Part shown: positions 17,493 through 26,721 of the stretch, piece after piece
Position numbering within the stretch: the first letter of the stretch is position 1
How the letters are laid out: each line of letters opens with the position of its first letter
Assembly (NCBI RefSeq): GCF_006711645.1
Contig: NZ_CP041247.1
Span: 2,914,001 to 2,978,000 of the forward strand
Direction of reading: 5' to 3'
DNA: 64,000 nucleotides
Source of the DNA: Klebsiella electrica
Lineage (GTDB): Bacteria; Pseudomonadota; Gammaproteobacteria; Enterobacterales; Enterobacteriaceae
Program-made: the position numbers and the translations under genes
The notes under the pieces: model-generated
The model's database searches: none
Seen by the model: the letters and a program-made list of their open reading frames with translations, nothing else
Told to the model about the DNA's origin: nothing

Positions 17493-18338
17493 TCACAGCG
17501 CCGGTGCGGGCATTTCTGTTGCCGGAACGCTCATCGTGAAGCCGAACCATTTCTGCTGCAGTGCCTTCATGGTGCCGTCGCGATTGGCTTCAATGATCCC
17601 GTCAGCGATCAGTTTTACCAGAGCGGCGCTGTCGGCATCTTTACGCCCGACCCAGCCAAAGAAGGTCTGTGGCCCTATCATTTCCGGCAGTGTGGCAAAA
17701 ACGCCCGGGCGGGTTTTAATCAGCGGACCCAGGTTAGAGAGCGACTGGGCGACGCCATCAAGACGGCGGGATGCCAGATCGGCATAGGCTTCATCAAACG
17801 CGACATACTGTTTGATCTCTTTGATGCCCGGTTTGCCGCTGGCGCGTAGCGCCTGATCGAAGGATTGCAGTACCTGCAACTGACCGGAACCGGCCTGCGA
17901 GCCCACCACTTTGCCGCTCAGGTCATCCGGAGTTTTAATCGCGCTGTCCTCTGCTCTTTTGAGCAGTGCGACGGTAGATTCCGCCACCGGAGCGGTAAAA
18001 CTGAAGCGTTCAATACGCTGTTTATTGACGGTGACGGCGGTCACCACGAAGTCAAATTTTTTCGCATCAAGCCCTGGCAGGATGCCCTGGAAAGGCAGAT
18101 CCAGCTGTTTCACTTTCACGCCTGGTAATGATTTGGCAAAGATGTGGTTCATCAGGTCAACGTCGTAACCGACAATTTTGCCGTTATCAACGTACTCAAA
18201 GGGAGCGTATCGCGCTTCAGTGGCAACGGTGATCTCTTTTGCTTCTTTAATTCGTTCAAGCAGATCGGCGCTGAAAGCCGTAGAGCAAAAAAGGCAGGTG
18301 GAAATAAGCACGGGTAAAGAAAAACGATTTAGCTTCAT
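17493..18338 (-). CDS. Periplasmic amino-acid-type substrate-binding protein
   Basis: A 281-residue SBP_bac_3 protein. The start is ATG 18338 with GGAG seven bases upstream; the first 23 residues form a signal peptide ending CSTAFSA. Ligand-site landmarks are EARYAPFEYVDNGKIVGYDVDLM and GVAQSLSNLG. It is the first gene of the seven-gene operon. Fold and size fit a polar amino acid or small ureido/guanidino compound. The sigma-54-like promoter at 18393-18411 lies about 55 bases upstream. Confidence 0.88.
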   Translation of the reverse strand: MKLNRFSLPVLISTCLFCSTAFSADLLERIKEAKEITVATEARYAPFEYVDNGKIVGYDVDLMNHIFAKSLPGVKVKQLDLPFQGILPGLDAKKFDFVVTAVTVNKQRIERFSFTAPVAESTVALLKRAEDSAIKTPDDLSGKVVGSQAGSGQLQVLQSFDQALRASGKPGIKEIKQYVAFDEAYADLASRRLDGVAQSLSNLGPLIKTRPGVFATLPEMIGPQTFFGWVGRKDADSAALVKLIADGIIEANRDGTMKALQQKWFGFTMSVPATEMPAPAL

Positions 18339-18392
18339 GGCATGCTCCAATAAAGATATATGAACTACATGAAAGTTACTTGAATTTAATGA

Positions 18393-18411
18393 AAGCATGA
18401 AGCATGCCAAT
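18393..18411 (-). promoter_or_regulatory. Sigma-54-type promoter of the DUF1989/M20/ABC operon
   Basis: Read on the minus strand, TTGGCATGCTTCATGCT has GG and GC exactly ten bases apart, as required for sigma-54 (consensus YTGGCACG-N4-TTGCW), with two deviations. The predicted transcript start is near 18383, leaving a leader of about 45 bases. Confidence 0.6.
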
Positions 18412-18768
18412 GACGTTGAAATCAGCCGTTAAATTTTTATCACTATGAAAAATAATATTTATTTTATGATGCAGCACCGGATGTACTCTGTGCTGGTTTT
18501 TTGGTGATGGGGGATATGCATGGTTATCATGCACACAAATGGTGCTTTTTTGATTAAAAAGAGTGCAATCGCGACAGACGCGCTGCTTCCTGAATTCAAC
18601 TCCGCGCCTGGCGCCAATCTGCCTCTGAACAGACCGTGAGGGGCGATTTATACCCCTGCCCCGGCGGCCGCCTTTCAGCCTCCCGCCAGATCCTGAAATT
18701 TGGCGATTCACTTAAACGCCGATTTACTGTATATAAATACAGTTACATTAATTAACAGGAACCAACTC
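18412..18768. other. Divergent intergenic region between the ABC operon and NUDIX gene
   Basis: I see no gene. It holds the NtrC-like sites described separately, a GC-rich stretch around 18650-18690 and the ribosome site AGGAACC for the NUDIX gene at 18769. Confidence 0.5.
18517..18546. promoter_or_regulatory. NtrC-like enhancer sites upstream of the sigma-54 promoter
   Basis: TGCACACAAATGGTGCT (18530-18546) matches the 17-bp NtrC consensus TGCACCAWWNTGGTGCA at 14 positions. Overlapping it is the dyad TGCATGGTTATCATGCA (18517-18533). They lie about 140-155 bases upstream of the predicted start, a normal enhancer distance. Confidence 0.55.
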
Positions 18769-19218
18769 ATGAGCAGGGAAAGATATAACCTTTCTATCGC
18801 AGTTTTCGTTTTAGTTCTCAGGGGAAATGAAATCTGCATGCTGCGACGAGCTAATACCGGTTGGATGGACGGGTGCTATAGCTTGCCTGCCGGTGGGCTT
18901 GAATATGGTGAAACACTTTCCTGTGCTGCTGCAAGAGAGTTGGCAGAAGAAACAGGTATGCAGGCATCCCCCTTTGAAATGACCCTTGCCCACACAATGC
19001 ATGTCTGGACCGAAAACCGTTCATGGGTAGGGCATTATTTTATTTGTCGAAATTGGGATGGTATCGCATTTCTCGCCGAGCCAGAAAAACACGCGCAACT
19101 TAGCTGGGAAGATATCGCATTATTGCCAGAGGATACCATCCCTTATGTCCGACAGGCGATAAAGGCTATCAGCAAGGGCCAAACATATTCAGAGTATGGC
19201 TGGGAAAAAACGAGTTAA
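18769..19218 (+). CDS. NUDIX hydrolase
   Basis: A 149-residue NUDIX protein. The Nudix box is complete: GGLEYGETLSCAAARELAEETGM (first bases G, E, REL..EE..G all present). The start is ATG 18769 behind AGGA; the longer frame lacks a ribosome site. Probably a nucleotide or nucleoside-diphosphate-X pyrophosphatase; substrate not predictable. It stands alone. Confidence 0.85.
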   Translation: MSRERYNLSIAVFVLVLRGNEICMLRRANTGWMDGCYSLPAGGLEYGETLSCAAARELAEETGMQASPFEMTLAHTMHVWTENRSWVGHYFICRNWDGIAFLAEPEKHAQLSWEDIALLPEDTIPYVRQAIKAISKGQTYSEYGWEKTS

Positions 19219-19323
19219 GCAACCCAGGACACAGGGGACATTCACAACAGCTATCACCGAGGCTCAACGGCTATCAGCCTGGACAGTCAGGTGCTTCTGT
19301 CCGGTCATGCCTGCCTGTGGCAT

Positions 19324-19548
19324 CTATCTCAGTAATAACTGAATCAGCTGAACAAAAATATACACCGTTGCTGCCACTTGCAATGCCCGGAACCCCCATC
19401 TGAGGTAGCGCCATTCATGGCGTTCTCTGGCATCAGCCTCTTCAATGGCGGGGGCAGAACGTTGTCTTTTCTTTGTCCTGAATTCATCGATTACCCACAG
19501 GACGAGAATAAGGATAATGATGATTTTCTGAAGTATGGGATTATCCAC
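19324..19548 (-). CDS. Small predicted membrane protein, unknown
   Basis: About 74 residues from a possible GTG start, with a hydrophobic segment at about residues 6-20 and another near the C terminus (about 52-73), separated by a charged linker rich in Arg and Glu. The two-span layout is plausible for a real protein. No good ribosome site is visible and I do not recognise it. Confidence 0.4.
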   Translation of the reverse strand: MDNPILQKIIIILILVLWVIDEFRTKKRQRSAPAIEEADARERHEWRYLRWGFRALQVAATVYIFVQLIQLLLR

Positions 19549-19707
19549 CAACAGTGACTCCGGCCTGCTCGCTGATGAAGGCAGAATAGATGAACCGCCC
19601 TCACATAACCACCGCTAAATGTAGGGATAAGATTAATTTTCGTCCTGGCAGGGCTTTTAGGTGATGCTGTCCATAGCAGGTTGCTCCGCTGCTGAGCAGT
19701 CAGTTGA

Positions 19708-19748
19708 GCGAAACATCCGGCCAGCAGCTATGAGCGAGGAGCGGACTA
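19708..19748. repeat. Dispersed intergenic repeat, right half
   Basis: AGCTATGAGCGAGGAGCGGAC matches the right arm at 20694-20765. The left arm is degraded or missing. It lies downstream of the AT-rich island. Confidence 0.5.
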
Positions 19749-19836
19749 TGGTAATTGTTATCACCAACCAGGGTTGTTACTAGCATTGCGGAGTGTTAAT
19801 TAACGGGAAGCAGATCGACCCAGTTAGGCTTATAAG

Positions 19837-20565
19837 TCACCTTCTAGATTTCTTCTTTCTTTTCTTAGGGATGGTATATCCGTAGCTCTTCCCATAAGCA
19901 TTGAAAGGTTGAGGGTACTTCCTGAGAATCCTATCAATGATTCGTCGTGTTATTTCATGGCTTAACCATTTGAAAGTAATAACTTTATTTTTTCTGATAT
20001 CGTAATCCAAGTAACTTAATGACATCTTTTGGATGACTGGAGAGTGAGAAACACAGAAAGCGCTTGAACGACCACCCAGCATGTATATGTCATTGTGTGT
20101 AACAAAATCCTTTTTTAAGACCACTTCAAATTGCTTATTACCATATTTATCAATACCTAGATGAATATTATCAATATCCTTTCTATGTAGGCTAAGAGCA
20201 GTTTGAAAATCAGAAGAATTGTAGACTGCTATAAGATTAAGAATGATTTCATTTGGAGTTGGAATAGTTTGATAGATAAAAGACTGTTCGACGATATTTA
20301 ACGATACACCGTGTTTAAAATTTTTGACGACGTCGACTGAAGAAGACCATGAGGAAATTCTTTCCGGGAGACGATAGTGGGCGAACATGCTAAATACACC
20401 ATCCTTCTGCAAATTTATTTTCCTGTAGCATGCAAAATCAACAGTTTTGTATTGAGCCGGAAGATTTACACATAGAGTCTCTAAGTTTTTACCACGATTT
20501 TTAGTCGTACTGCGCTGCCAATCGTTGATAGCCTGAAGTATTTCAAGGGTGAATGGGTTACTCAT
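19837..20565 (-). CDS. Unknown basic protein in AT-rich island
   Basis: A 242-residue protein I do not recognise. It has no signal peptide or membrane span. The C terminus is strongly basic (IPKKRKKKSRR), suggesting nucleic-acid contact. Base composition is clearly more AT-rich than the flanking chromosome. It is the second gene of a same-strand pair with the PLD-like gene at 20850, separated by 285 bases that contain a dispersed repeat. Horizontal acquisition is likely; function unknown. Confidence 0.6.
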   Translation of the reverse strand: MSNPFTLEILQAINDWQRSTTKNRGKNLETLCVNLPAQYKTVDFACYRKINLQKDGVFSMFAHYRLPERISSWSSSVDVVKNFKHGVSLNIVEQSFIYQTIPTPNEIILNLIAVYNSSDFQTALSLHRKDIDNIHLGIDKYGNKQFEVVLKKDFVTHNDIYMLGGRSSAFCVSHSPVIQKMSLSYLDYDIRKNKVITFKWLSHEITRRIIDRILRKYPQPFNAYGKSYGYTIPKKRKKKSRR

Positions 20566-20693
20566 ACAGCATCCATATGTCTTCAGAAGTGGATAGGAAT
20601 TAAATTCTACATTTTTGACTTGTTAACACACTAGCTATTAAACAGTCTATCATATCAGCTGGCTTGTACTCTTATAAGTAACAAAGACTTATC

Positions 20694-20765
20694 CAATGTC
20701 TGCTTTTGGCACGAAACGAACCTACCCACTGGTCCTCAGGTCCGCTATGAGCGAGGAGCAGACAT
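20694..20765. repeat. Dispersed intergenic repeat, best complete copy
   Basis: The left arm AATGTCTGCTTTTGGCAC and the right arm TCCGCTATGAGCGAGGAGCA enclose about 35 variable bases. Outer ends AATGTCTGC/GCAGACAT are complementary, so the unit can fold on itself. It lies between the two genes of the AT-rich island. Confidence 0.65.
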
Positions 20766-20849
20766 GTGTTTTGCAAAATGTTAACTGATGAGAGTCGATC
20801 GAGCAGATTTTTTCATAGAGTTACCTACAATCAGTTTAATTGTCATGAA

Positions 20850-21581
20850 CTAAGTGCCTATACGCCATTGCGGCTCTACCCAATCCTTAAACCAATTGAG
20901 TGATTCTGACAATGCTGTTATTTGAGCAAACTCCTGATAATAAGCATTAACTATGGTCATATCAGTTATGTAAAGTGCATTTTCGAACGACATTCCGGCA
21001 TTTTTAGTTATGTTGAATGATCCAGTCCAAACAGCATAAGGACTAATTTTTATCCTTGAACCACTTTCAGGATCTTCAGGAACATCATAATCAATATCCT
21101 TTTTGGCAAAAATAATAAATTTATTATGCATTCGTGGGAATGCCGCAGCCTTAGCATTATTCATGTTTCCGACACATGTCACAGGGTCAATTGAAGGATC
21201 ACCAGCATAAGACATATTTGGAAGAATCGTCCCTTCAAAATCATAGCGCGTCAGAGAATTTTTGAGCTTGCTATATTTTTTTCTTAAAGTTTCTTTAAAA
21301 TCATTTTTTGCACCAATATCAGGCCTTAAGAAGTCCTCTTTTTGAATCACAAAAACCACTTCTTTATCGTCCTGAGCTAAGGCATCAAGTACTGAGTAAC
21401 TTGTTAACCATGCAACAGCACCAAGCACAATATCTGCTGACTTGATATGGTTAACTAAATGCTTCTCCAAATCGCGAAAATAAACACTTGTTGTATCAGA
21501 TTGAGTATTAAAATTATCTAAAGGTTGACTCTTTCTATCAGCGTCAGGTATCAATAATTCATTAAGGTTATTTATGATCAT
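20850..21581 (-). CDS. Phospholipase-D-like protein with one degenerate HKD motif
   Basis: A 243-residue protein with the core of a PLD-type catalytic motif: MHNKFIIFAKKD, then WTGSFNITKNAGMSFENALYI (HxK plus GSxN and a downstream Glu). The usual Asp of HxKxxxxD is replaced by Ala, with an acidic residue three positions later. One motif per chain implies a dimer, as in Nuc and BfiI nucleases. The N terminus contains a possible DALAQDDKEVVFVIQ strand-turn element. It is AT-rich and is paired with the unknown gene downstream. A nuclease or defence role is plausible; catalytic competence is uncertain. Confidence 0.7.
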   Translation of the reverse strand: MIINNLNELLIPDADRKSQPLDNFNTQSDTTSVYFRDLEKHLVNHIKSADIVLGAVAWLTSYSVLDALAQDDKEVVFVIQKEDFLRPDIGAKNDFKETLRKKYSKLKNSLTRYDFEGTILPNMSYAGDPSIDPVTCVGNMNNAKAAAFPRMHNKFIIFAKKDIDYDVPEDPESGSRIKISPYAVWTGSFNITKNAGMSFENALYITDMTIVNAYYQEFAQITALSESLNWFKDWVEPQWRIGT

Positions 21582-21738
21582 TTAAAGTTTCCGTTTTGGT
21601 GAACTATAGAATTACACAACTGCAAATAGCAATCATTATAAGTAATGATGACTGTTTTAACATTCTTATCTGTTCCAAATTGCCAAACGCATCACAATGC
21701 AATGCCCGCTTCACGCCCTGAGACATTCGACAAGCTTT

Positions 21739-22977
21739 TTATGGCTTCAGTAAGGGCGACTTTCGCGCTTCCAGTGCCAGCAAGTATTTCGCTTCGTCGT
21801 ACCGGGTTTTGGTCTTCCAACAACGGTAAATGATCCTTATCCATTTAAACGCCAGAGCCCGGATCGCTGACTGATGAGATTTCCCTTTTTCTCGCTGGCC
21901 CTGGTAATAAAGTCTGGCCCAGTACGATGAGTTAACCGTCTTCGCAGTCCATTCCACGAATGTCTGCCGGACGAACTTCGCGCACTGCCAACGCCAGTGT
22001 ACCCAGGATTTTTGACCACTTCGCTCGGTTACTGGTGCGATGCCAGCGTAGTTTTGAATTTCTTCGGCGCTGTTGAAGCGGTCGCGGTTATCACCCAGTG
22101 CGGCAAGCATCCGTGGGCCCATACACGGTCCCATTCCAGGGAGTGATTTGAACAGTTCTGCATCCGGAAGCGTATCGAATAAGGATTCAATACGTTCGTC
22201 GTAGATTCTGATTAGGTCGCTTGTGAGTTTGATTTGGGATGCAAGTGCTGTTGCCATCAATGCATTTGCCTCGATGACAGTTTTATCTGTGGTCAGGGGA
22301 ATAGCGCTGGCAATACTTGCAACCCGCTGTTCGGTATATGCAACAGCAGGACCACCTTTAGCATTCATAAAATGACGGACAGTATCGCTGCGAGCCCGTT
22401 TGAGTTGTTGCAGACTCGGCTAGCGAATGATTAGCTCGCAGAACAGTGAGCTGTCCCGATGGGAGAACCATTCCAGGAGCTGGGGGTAATACTGCTTAAG
22501 CGTATTGATGAGCCGATTAACAAAGCGACGCTTGTCTTCGACCAGCAGTCGGCGCTGCTCAACTAATTGCTGGAGTAATTGGATATCCGGATTGTCGGCT
22601 TCAATGGCTTTTATCTTGTGGGGATAACGTAGCATCAGGTCTAATGCCAGCTCAGCATCCTGCGGATCATCCTTCGCACCGCTGGGCCAGAAAGCCTGTC
22701 GGTAGCGGGCCAGTGACAACGCGTGTACTGGAAAAACAGTGACAAATGGGTACTTCTGGAGTGCATACACCACCGGGCCTTTCTTCAGCTCAACGGCAAT
22801 AGCAATCCTGCCTTTCGCCCTCTGGTGTAACTCATTGAGCCAGATATCAAGTGCCTCAGGCGTATGTTCAATCACATGAAATATGCGATCACCGTTTTTA
22901 AACTGAACGCAGACATCGTGTTTTTTATCCGCCCAGTCCAGACCAACATGGGCAGCAAACTGATCTTTCGCAGTCAT
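21739..22977 (-). pseudogene. IS110-family transposase interrupted by an in-frame amber stop
   Basis: This would be a 412-residue IS110 transposase. The N-terminal DEDD domain starts at ATG 22977 (AGGAG upstream) with HVGLDWADKKHDVCVQF. The C-terminal Transposase_20 domain has FKSLPGMGPCMGPRMLAALGD and YAGIAPVTERSG with catalytic-Ser-type surroundings. A TAG codon at 22420-22422 (after FCELIIR) sits between them, and both halves stay in the same frame, so one base change, probably TGG to TAG, explains it. It may be inactive or survive by suppression. IS110 elements lack clear terminal repeats, and I cannot place the ends. Confidence 0.82.
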
Positions 22978-23448
22978 CACCAACTCCTTTTTATCGGGGA
23001 TTGGTATGCATTCCACGCTCTTCGAAAGAAATATAGTCAGCAGTTTTTCTGCATGCCCTGAGTATTCGTTAGCGAACGTGGAGCACTTACTGGCTCAAAA
23101 GCAAAGCGGCAATCATCAAATCACATGATTCTGGCACAATATTCGTAACCAATAAGCGCATACCCTGAATCACTTAAAAGTGTAACTCTCAGGGTGTGAA
23201 TGACTATATCTGGCACAATGCCGCCCCCTTCCCGGAAAATCTCCAGTACGTTCACCCGCTATACATCAAACTCCCCCCGCCTCTGCAATACCATCCAAAA
23301 TAGTAATGATAATTATTTGCATTGATGTGATACATTCAATGCGCGCATGCCACGTGATATTTCTCATGGCGGAAGGTAAGACGCTGCGCGTGGGGAATCA
23401 CCGGTGACTGCATTGAGATGCAGCATCAATACAACTTATGGAGATAAG
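22978..23448. other. Intergenic region between IS110 remnant and yncE
   Basis: I see no gene. The right end of the IS110 element must fall in the first part. Two CTGGCACAAT stretches (23131, 23210) occur near the middle. The Fur-like box lies at 23302, and GGAG before 23449 is the yncE ribosome site. Confidence 0.5.
23302..23320. promoter_or_regulatory. Fur-box-like site upstream of yncE
   Basis: AGTAATGATAATTATTTGC agrees with the 19-bp Fur consensus GATAATGATWATCATTATC at about 14 positions, including the central AATGATAAT core. E. coli yncE is known to be iron/Fur-controlled, which supports the call. Confidence 0.65.
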
Positions 23449-24810
23449 ATGAGAAGAATGTCAATCCGTTCAGTGCTGTTGGCCTCCACTCTTGCGATGT
23501 CAACCGCCACAACGGCATACGCCGATAGCCAATGGGCAGCCGCCACCACGACCTTTCCTGGCAGTATTCGTGCCGGATCACGGGACATTCCCGTTAAGCC
23601 CGGAGATAAAACGGTGATAACGATTAAGAGCCTGCCAGCGGGCGCGACCGTCACCATGCTGAATGGTGCTGAAGTTCTGACACCGAAACCACTGACCGCC
23701 GATGATAAGGGAAACCTCACGATTCCTCTGACCGTTCCGGCCGATGCCGCGACAGGCCTTCATCCACTCACGGCGATCACTCAAAATCCTGCGAGCGTTT
23801 CGCAAGTCATGTTGAAATTGTCCCAGATTGTTGCGCCGAAAAACATTGAGGCTTTCAGACTGCAAACAGTTCCCGTCGGTGAGCGGGCTTACCAGTCGGC
23901 AGTTTCGGCCAACGGGAAGCTGTTCGTGACCTCTGCACGCGGCCCGAAGGATGGTAGCCGCCTGATGAGACTGAACGCCGGAACGCTGGCTGTCGAAGCG
24001 GAGGCTACGCTGCCTAAAGACAAAAAGGGTGAGCAGATTGGCGTCTTCGGCATCGCTGTTGATAATGTCCATAATCATGTCTGGACGACGAACACGCTTG
24101 CCGAGACGGTGACCGTCTATGACGCAAAGACCCTTTCCGTCGTGAAAGTCTTCCCGGAGGGGTCAGTCGTACATCCACGCGATGTGATTATTGATGAAGC
24201 CCACAATCGGGCTTATGTCAGCGCAGCGCTAACCGGTTTTATCGAGGTATATGATACAAAAACGCTGGAGCATATCGGTCAGATAGAGTTTGTGACCAAC
24301 CGCGGCCGCGACCCGTTTTACAGTACCGATCTTGCCCTCGACAGTGCCGGTCAGAAACTCTATGGCGTCAGCCGCGATACGCCCTGGGTGGGCTGGATTG
24401 ATCTCAAAACGGGTAAGAGTACGACGGTGAAAATACCTCAGGCGCAAGGCGCAACCGACATCGCTCGCGATCTGAAGACCGGTCGTCTCTACGTCGTTTC
24501 CCAGGAGACGAACAATGTCGTGGTTCTTGATGCGGACGGCAAGGTTCTCGCCGATACTTACATTGGCGCCGGGGGCGTATCTGTCGTCTGGGATCCGGTG
24601 ACGTCGCAGGTTTTCGCCGCCACGCGTGCAGGCGGAACCGTTGCTGTTCTGGACAAGGACGGTAAACTGGTTGCTAATATTCCGATGGATGATACGCCAA
24701 ACCACCTGACCGTCGCCCCTGATGGCGCCGTTTATCTGGTGTCTATGTATGGAACGACCGGGGATAAAGCTCAAACAGGCTCAGTGACGAAAATCACCCC
24801 CACAAAATAA
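23449..24810 (+). CDS. yncE: YncE-type periplasmic beta-propeller protein
   Basis: A 453-residue exported protein. The signal peptide runs to about TTAYA-DSQW (residue 25). About residues 30-115 form an Ig-like domain. From about 150 on there is a seven-bladed propeller with repeats of the type GVFGIAVDNVHNHVWTTNTLAETVTVYDAKTLSVVK. The start is ATG 23449 after GGAG. A Fur-like box lies about 130 bases upstream. E. coli YncE is 353 residues; the extra length here is the N-terminal Ig-like domain. Function unknown in detail; iron-responsive and reported to bind DNA in E. coli. Confidence 0.75.
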   Translation: MRRMSIRSVLLASTLAMSTATTAYADSQWAAATTTFPGSIRAGSRDIPVKPGDKTVITIKSLPAGATVTMLNGAEVLTPKPLTADDKGNLTIPLTVPADAATGLHPLTAITQNPASVSQVMLKLSQIVAPKNIEAFRLQTVPVGERAYQSAVSANGKLFVTSARGPKDGSRLMRLNAGTLAVEAEATLPKDKKGEQIGVFGIAVDNVHNHVWTTNTLAETVTVYDAKTLSVVKVFPEGSVVHPRDVIIDEAHNRAYVSAALTGFIEVYDTKTLEHIGQIEFVTNRGRDPFYSTDLALDSAGQKLYGVSRDTPWVGWIDLKTGKSTTVKIPQAQGATDIARDLKTGRLYVVSQETNNVVVLDADGKVLADTYIGAGGVSVVWDPVTSQVFAATRAGGTVAVLDKDGKLVANIPMDDTPNHLTVAPDGAVYLVSMYGTTGDKAQTGSVTKITPTK

Positions 24811-25138
24811 CGGCCTACGTTATTCACGGCCAGACCGGCCTGACATGATTAACCCCCTGCCGCCTATGGCGCGGGGGGATATTCCCGGCATATCTGACCG
24901 ATATTCGCATCCTCTGACTTGAGGCAGGCCGACGTCAATGGCTATCCATAAACACAACTTTTCAACAATAACTCCGCGTTGGAAAACTCAAACCAGGCGT
25001 TAATCTCGCTATCTGTTCCTGATTAGGCTTTATCGGGGGTGAACTTGACTACCATCACTGATGTGTTAATTAATAAAGAGCAGAACATATTTATCATATA
25101 AATTGTCATGTACGCTTAGTTCTACAGGAACATAATCG
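24811..25138. other. Intergenic region after yncE
   Basis: No gene seen. A GC-rich hairpin (CCCCCTGCCGC/GCGCGGGGG type, about 24853-24878) may end the yncE transcript. An AT-rich stretch at 25040-25105 probably holds the promoter of the following hydrolase. Confidence 0.45.
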
Positions 25139-26122
25139 GTGAATATTACAGCCTGCATTGCTCTTTTGAGCGCATGTCCATTTGTAAGTCAGGCGTCGAT
25201 GCCGCTGACCTTTTCCGAAATATTCCTGGATGCTCCTGGACCACAAGGCCCTTTGAAAGGCACGTTACTGACCCCAAATTCGAAACCAACCGCCGTTGCT
25301 CTTATCGTTCCTGGCTCCGGGCCGACCGATCGGGATGGAAACAATCCGCCTGGTGTCAATGCATCGCCTTACCGACTTCTTGCCGAAGGCCTGGCTTCGA
25401 AAGGCTTTGCCACGCTTCGTATCGATAAACGAGGAATGTTCGCTAGTGCATTGGCGGTAGATAATGCCAATGCGGTGACAATTGCTGACTATGTTGACGA
25501 CGTTCGGGCCTGGATAAAAGTGCTGAGACGTGAGACGCAAACTCCCTGTATTTGGATAATGGGACACAGTGAAGGAGGTCTTGTCGCACTGGCCTCGGCT
25601 CAGGAAGAGGATGTGTGCGGAGTGGTTCTTATTGCAACGCCCGGGAGGCCGATGGGCGAGGTGTTGAAAGGACAATTAATGGCTAATCCGGCAAACGCAC
25701 CTTTATTAAAGGAAGCTTTACCGATAATTGATGCTCTGGAGCATCGGCGGCGAGTCGATACAACGAATATACATCCAGCGCTGCAAAATCTCTTTAATCC
25801 TGCGATTCAGGGTTTTTTGATCGATGCTTTTTCATATAACCCGGACCAACTCATTGCGACCATTTCCAAACCCGTATTAGTTCTGCAAGGGCAACGCGAT
25901 CTCCAGGTAGAAGAAATGGATGCAAGAAGGCTTAAAACAGCCAATCCTCGAGCCTCCCTGGTGATACTGCCCAATATGAACCATGTGATGAAAGAGGTCA
26001 CTTCGGACGATCGCGAGGCCAATATCGCTTCCTACACCGACCCCACCCTTCCCTTAGCGCCAGGTTTAATCGAATCGATTGCGTATTTCCTCATCCACAG
26101 CACCCCTTGTTCCGAAAAATAA
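25139..26122 (+). CDS. Exported alpha/beta hydrolase
   Basis: A 327-residue alpha/beta hydrolase beginning at GTG with AGGA nine bases upstream. The first 19 residues look like a short signal peptide ending FVSQAS. The oxyanion loop is VPGSGPTDRDGNNP, the nucleophile elbow GHSEGG (Ser near 147), the acidic residue in VLVLQGQRDLQV and the His in LPNMNHVMKEV, so the triad appears complete. It probably acts in the periplasm on an ester or peptide; substrate unknown. Confidence 0.8.
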   Translation: MNITACIALLSACPFVSQASMPLTFSEIFLDAPGPQGPLKGTLLTPNSKPTAVALIVPGSGPTDRDGNNPPGVNASPYRLLAEGLASKGFATLRIDKRGMFASALAVDNANAVTIADYVDDVRAWIKVLRRETQTPCIWIMGHSEGGLVALASAQEEDVCGVVLIATPGRPMGEVLKGQLMANPANAPLLKEALPIIDALEHRRRVDTTNIHPALQNLFNPAIQGFLIDAFSYNPDQLIATISKPVLVLQGQRDLQVEEMDARRLKTANPRASLVILPNMNHVMKEVTSDDREANIASYTDPTLPLAPGLIESIAYFLIHSTPCSEK

Positions 26123-26247
26123 CTGTTTGCCTGAGATAAGAAGGCCCGGATAAAATTCATTCTCGATATTTTAGGGATTCAGACAGAATAATGGCTACCT
26201 CAAAATATGAGAGGTAGCATTTATTATTTATTTCAGGAGGTTATATC

Positions 26248-26721
26248 GTGCGTACTCGGCCATCATCCCGTTTGATAGTGCTTTCGCCTGAAAACCGCGT
26301 GCTGCTCTTTAGCTTCAACCATAAAGATGACGCGTTGAGTGGAAAATCTTACTGGGCAACGCCCGGTGGAGGACTTGAACTCAATGAATCTTTTGAACAG
26401 GCAGCCTTACGTGAATTAAGAGAAGAAACGGGATTGACAAGAAGCACTGCGGGGCCGCAAGTCGCTTCCAGAAGCTTCACAATGATGCTGCCCTGCGGGG
26501 AAACGGTTCTCGCAGAAGAGCATTTTTTTATTATTCACACAGAAAAATCAGATATCGATTGTTCCGGATGGAGCAGCAACGAAAAAAAAGTTATCCATGC
26601 TCACCGCTGGTGGACATTAGAAGAACTCAGACATACAAATGAAACGATCTTTCCACTCGATTTGATTATTGACATACTTGCTGACCAGTTAATCGGTACC
26701 ACGACAATATCCCCTCCCTGA
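26248..26721 (+). CDS. NUDIX hydrolase
   Basis: A 157-residue NUDIX protein starting with GTG behind a perfect AGGAGGT ribosome site. The Nudix box reads GGGLELNESFEQAALRELREETGL. Sequence WATPGGG before the box is typical of ADP-ribose/nucleotide-type members. It is separated from the hydrolase at 25139 by 125 bases. Substrate unknown. Confidence 0.85.
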   Translation: MRTRPSSRLIVLSPENRVLLFSFNHKDDALSGKSYWATPGGGLELNESFEQAALRELREETGLTRSTAGPQVASRSFTMMLPCGETVLAEEHFFIIHTEKSDIDCSGWSSNEKKVIHAHRWWTLEELRHTNETIFPLDLIIDILADQLIGTTTISPP

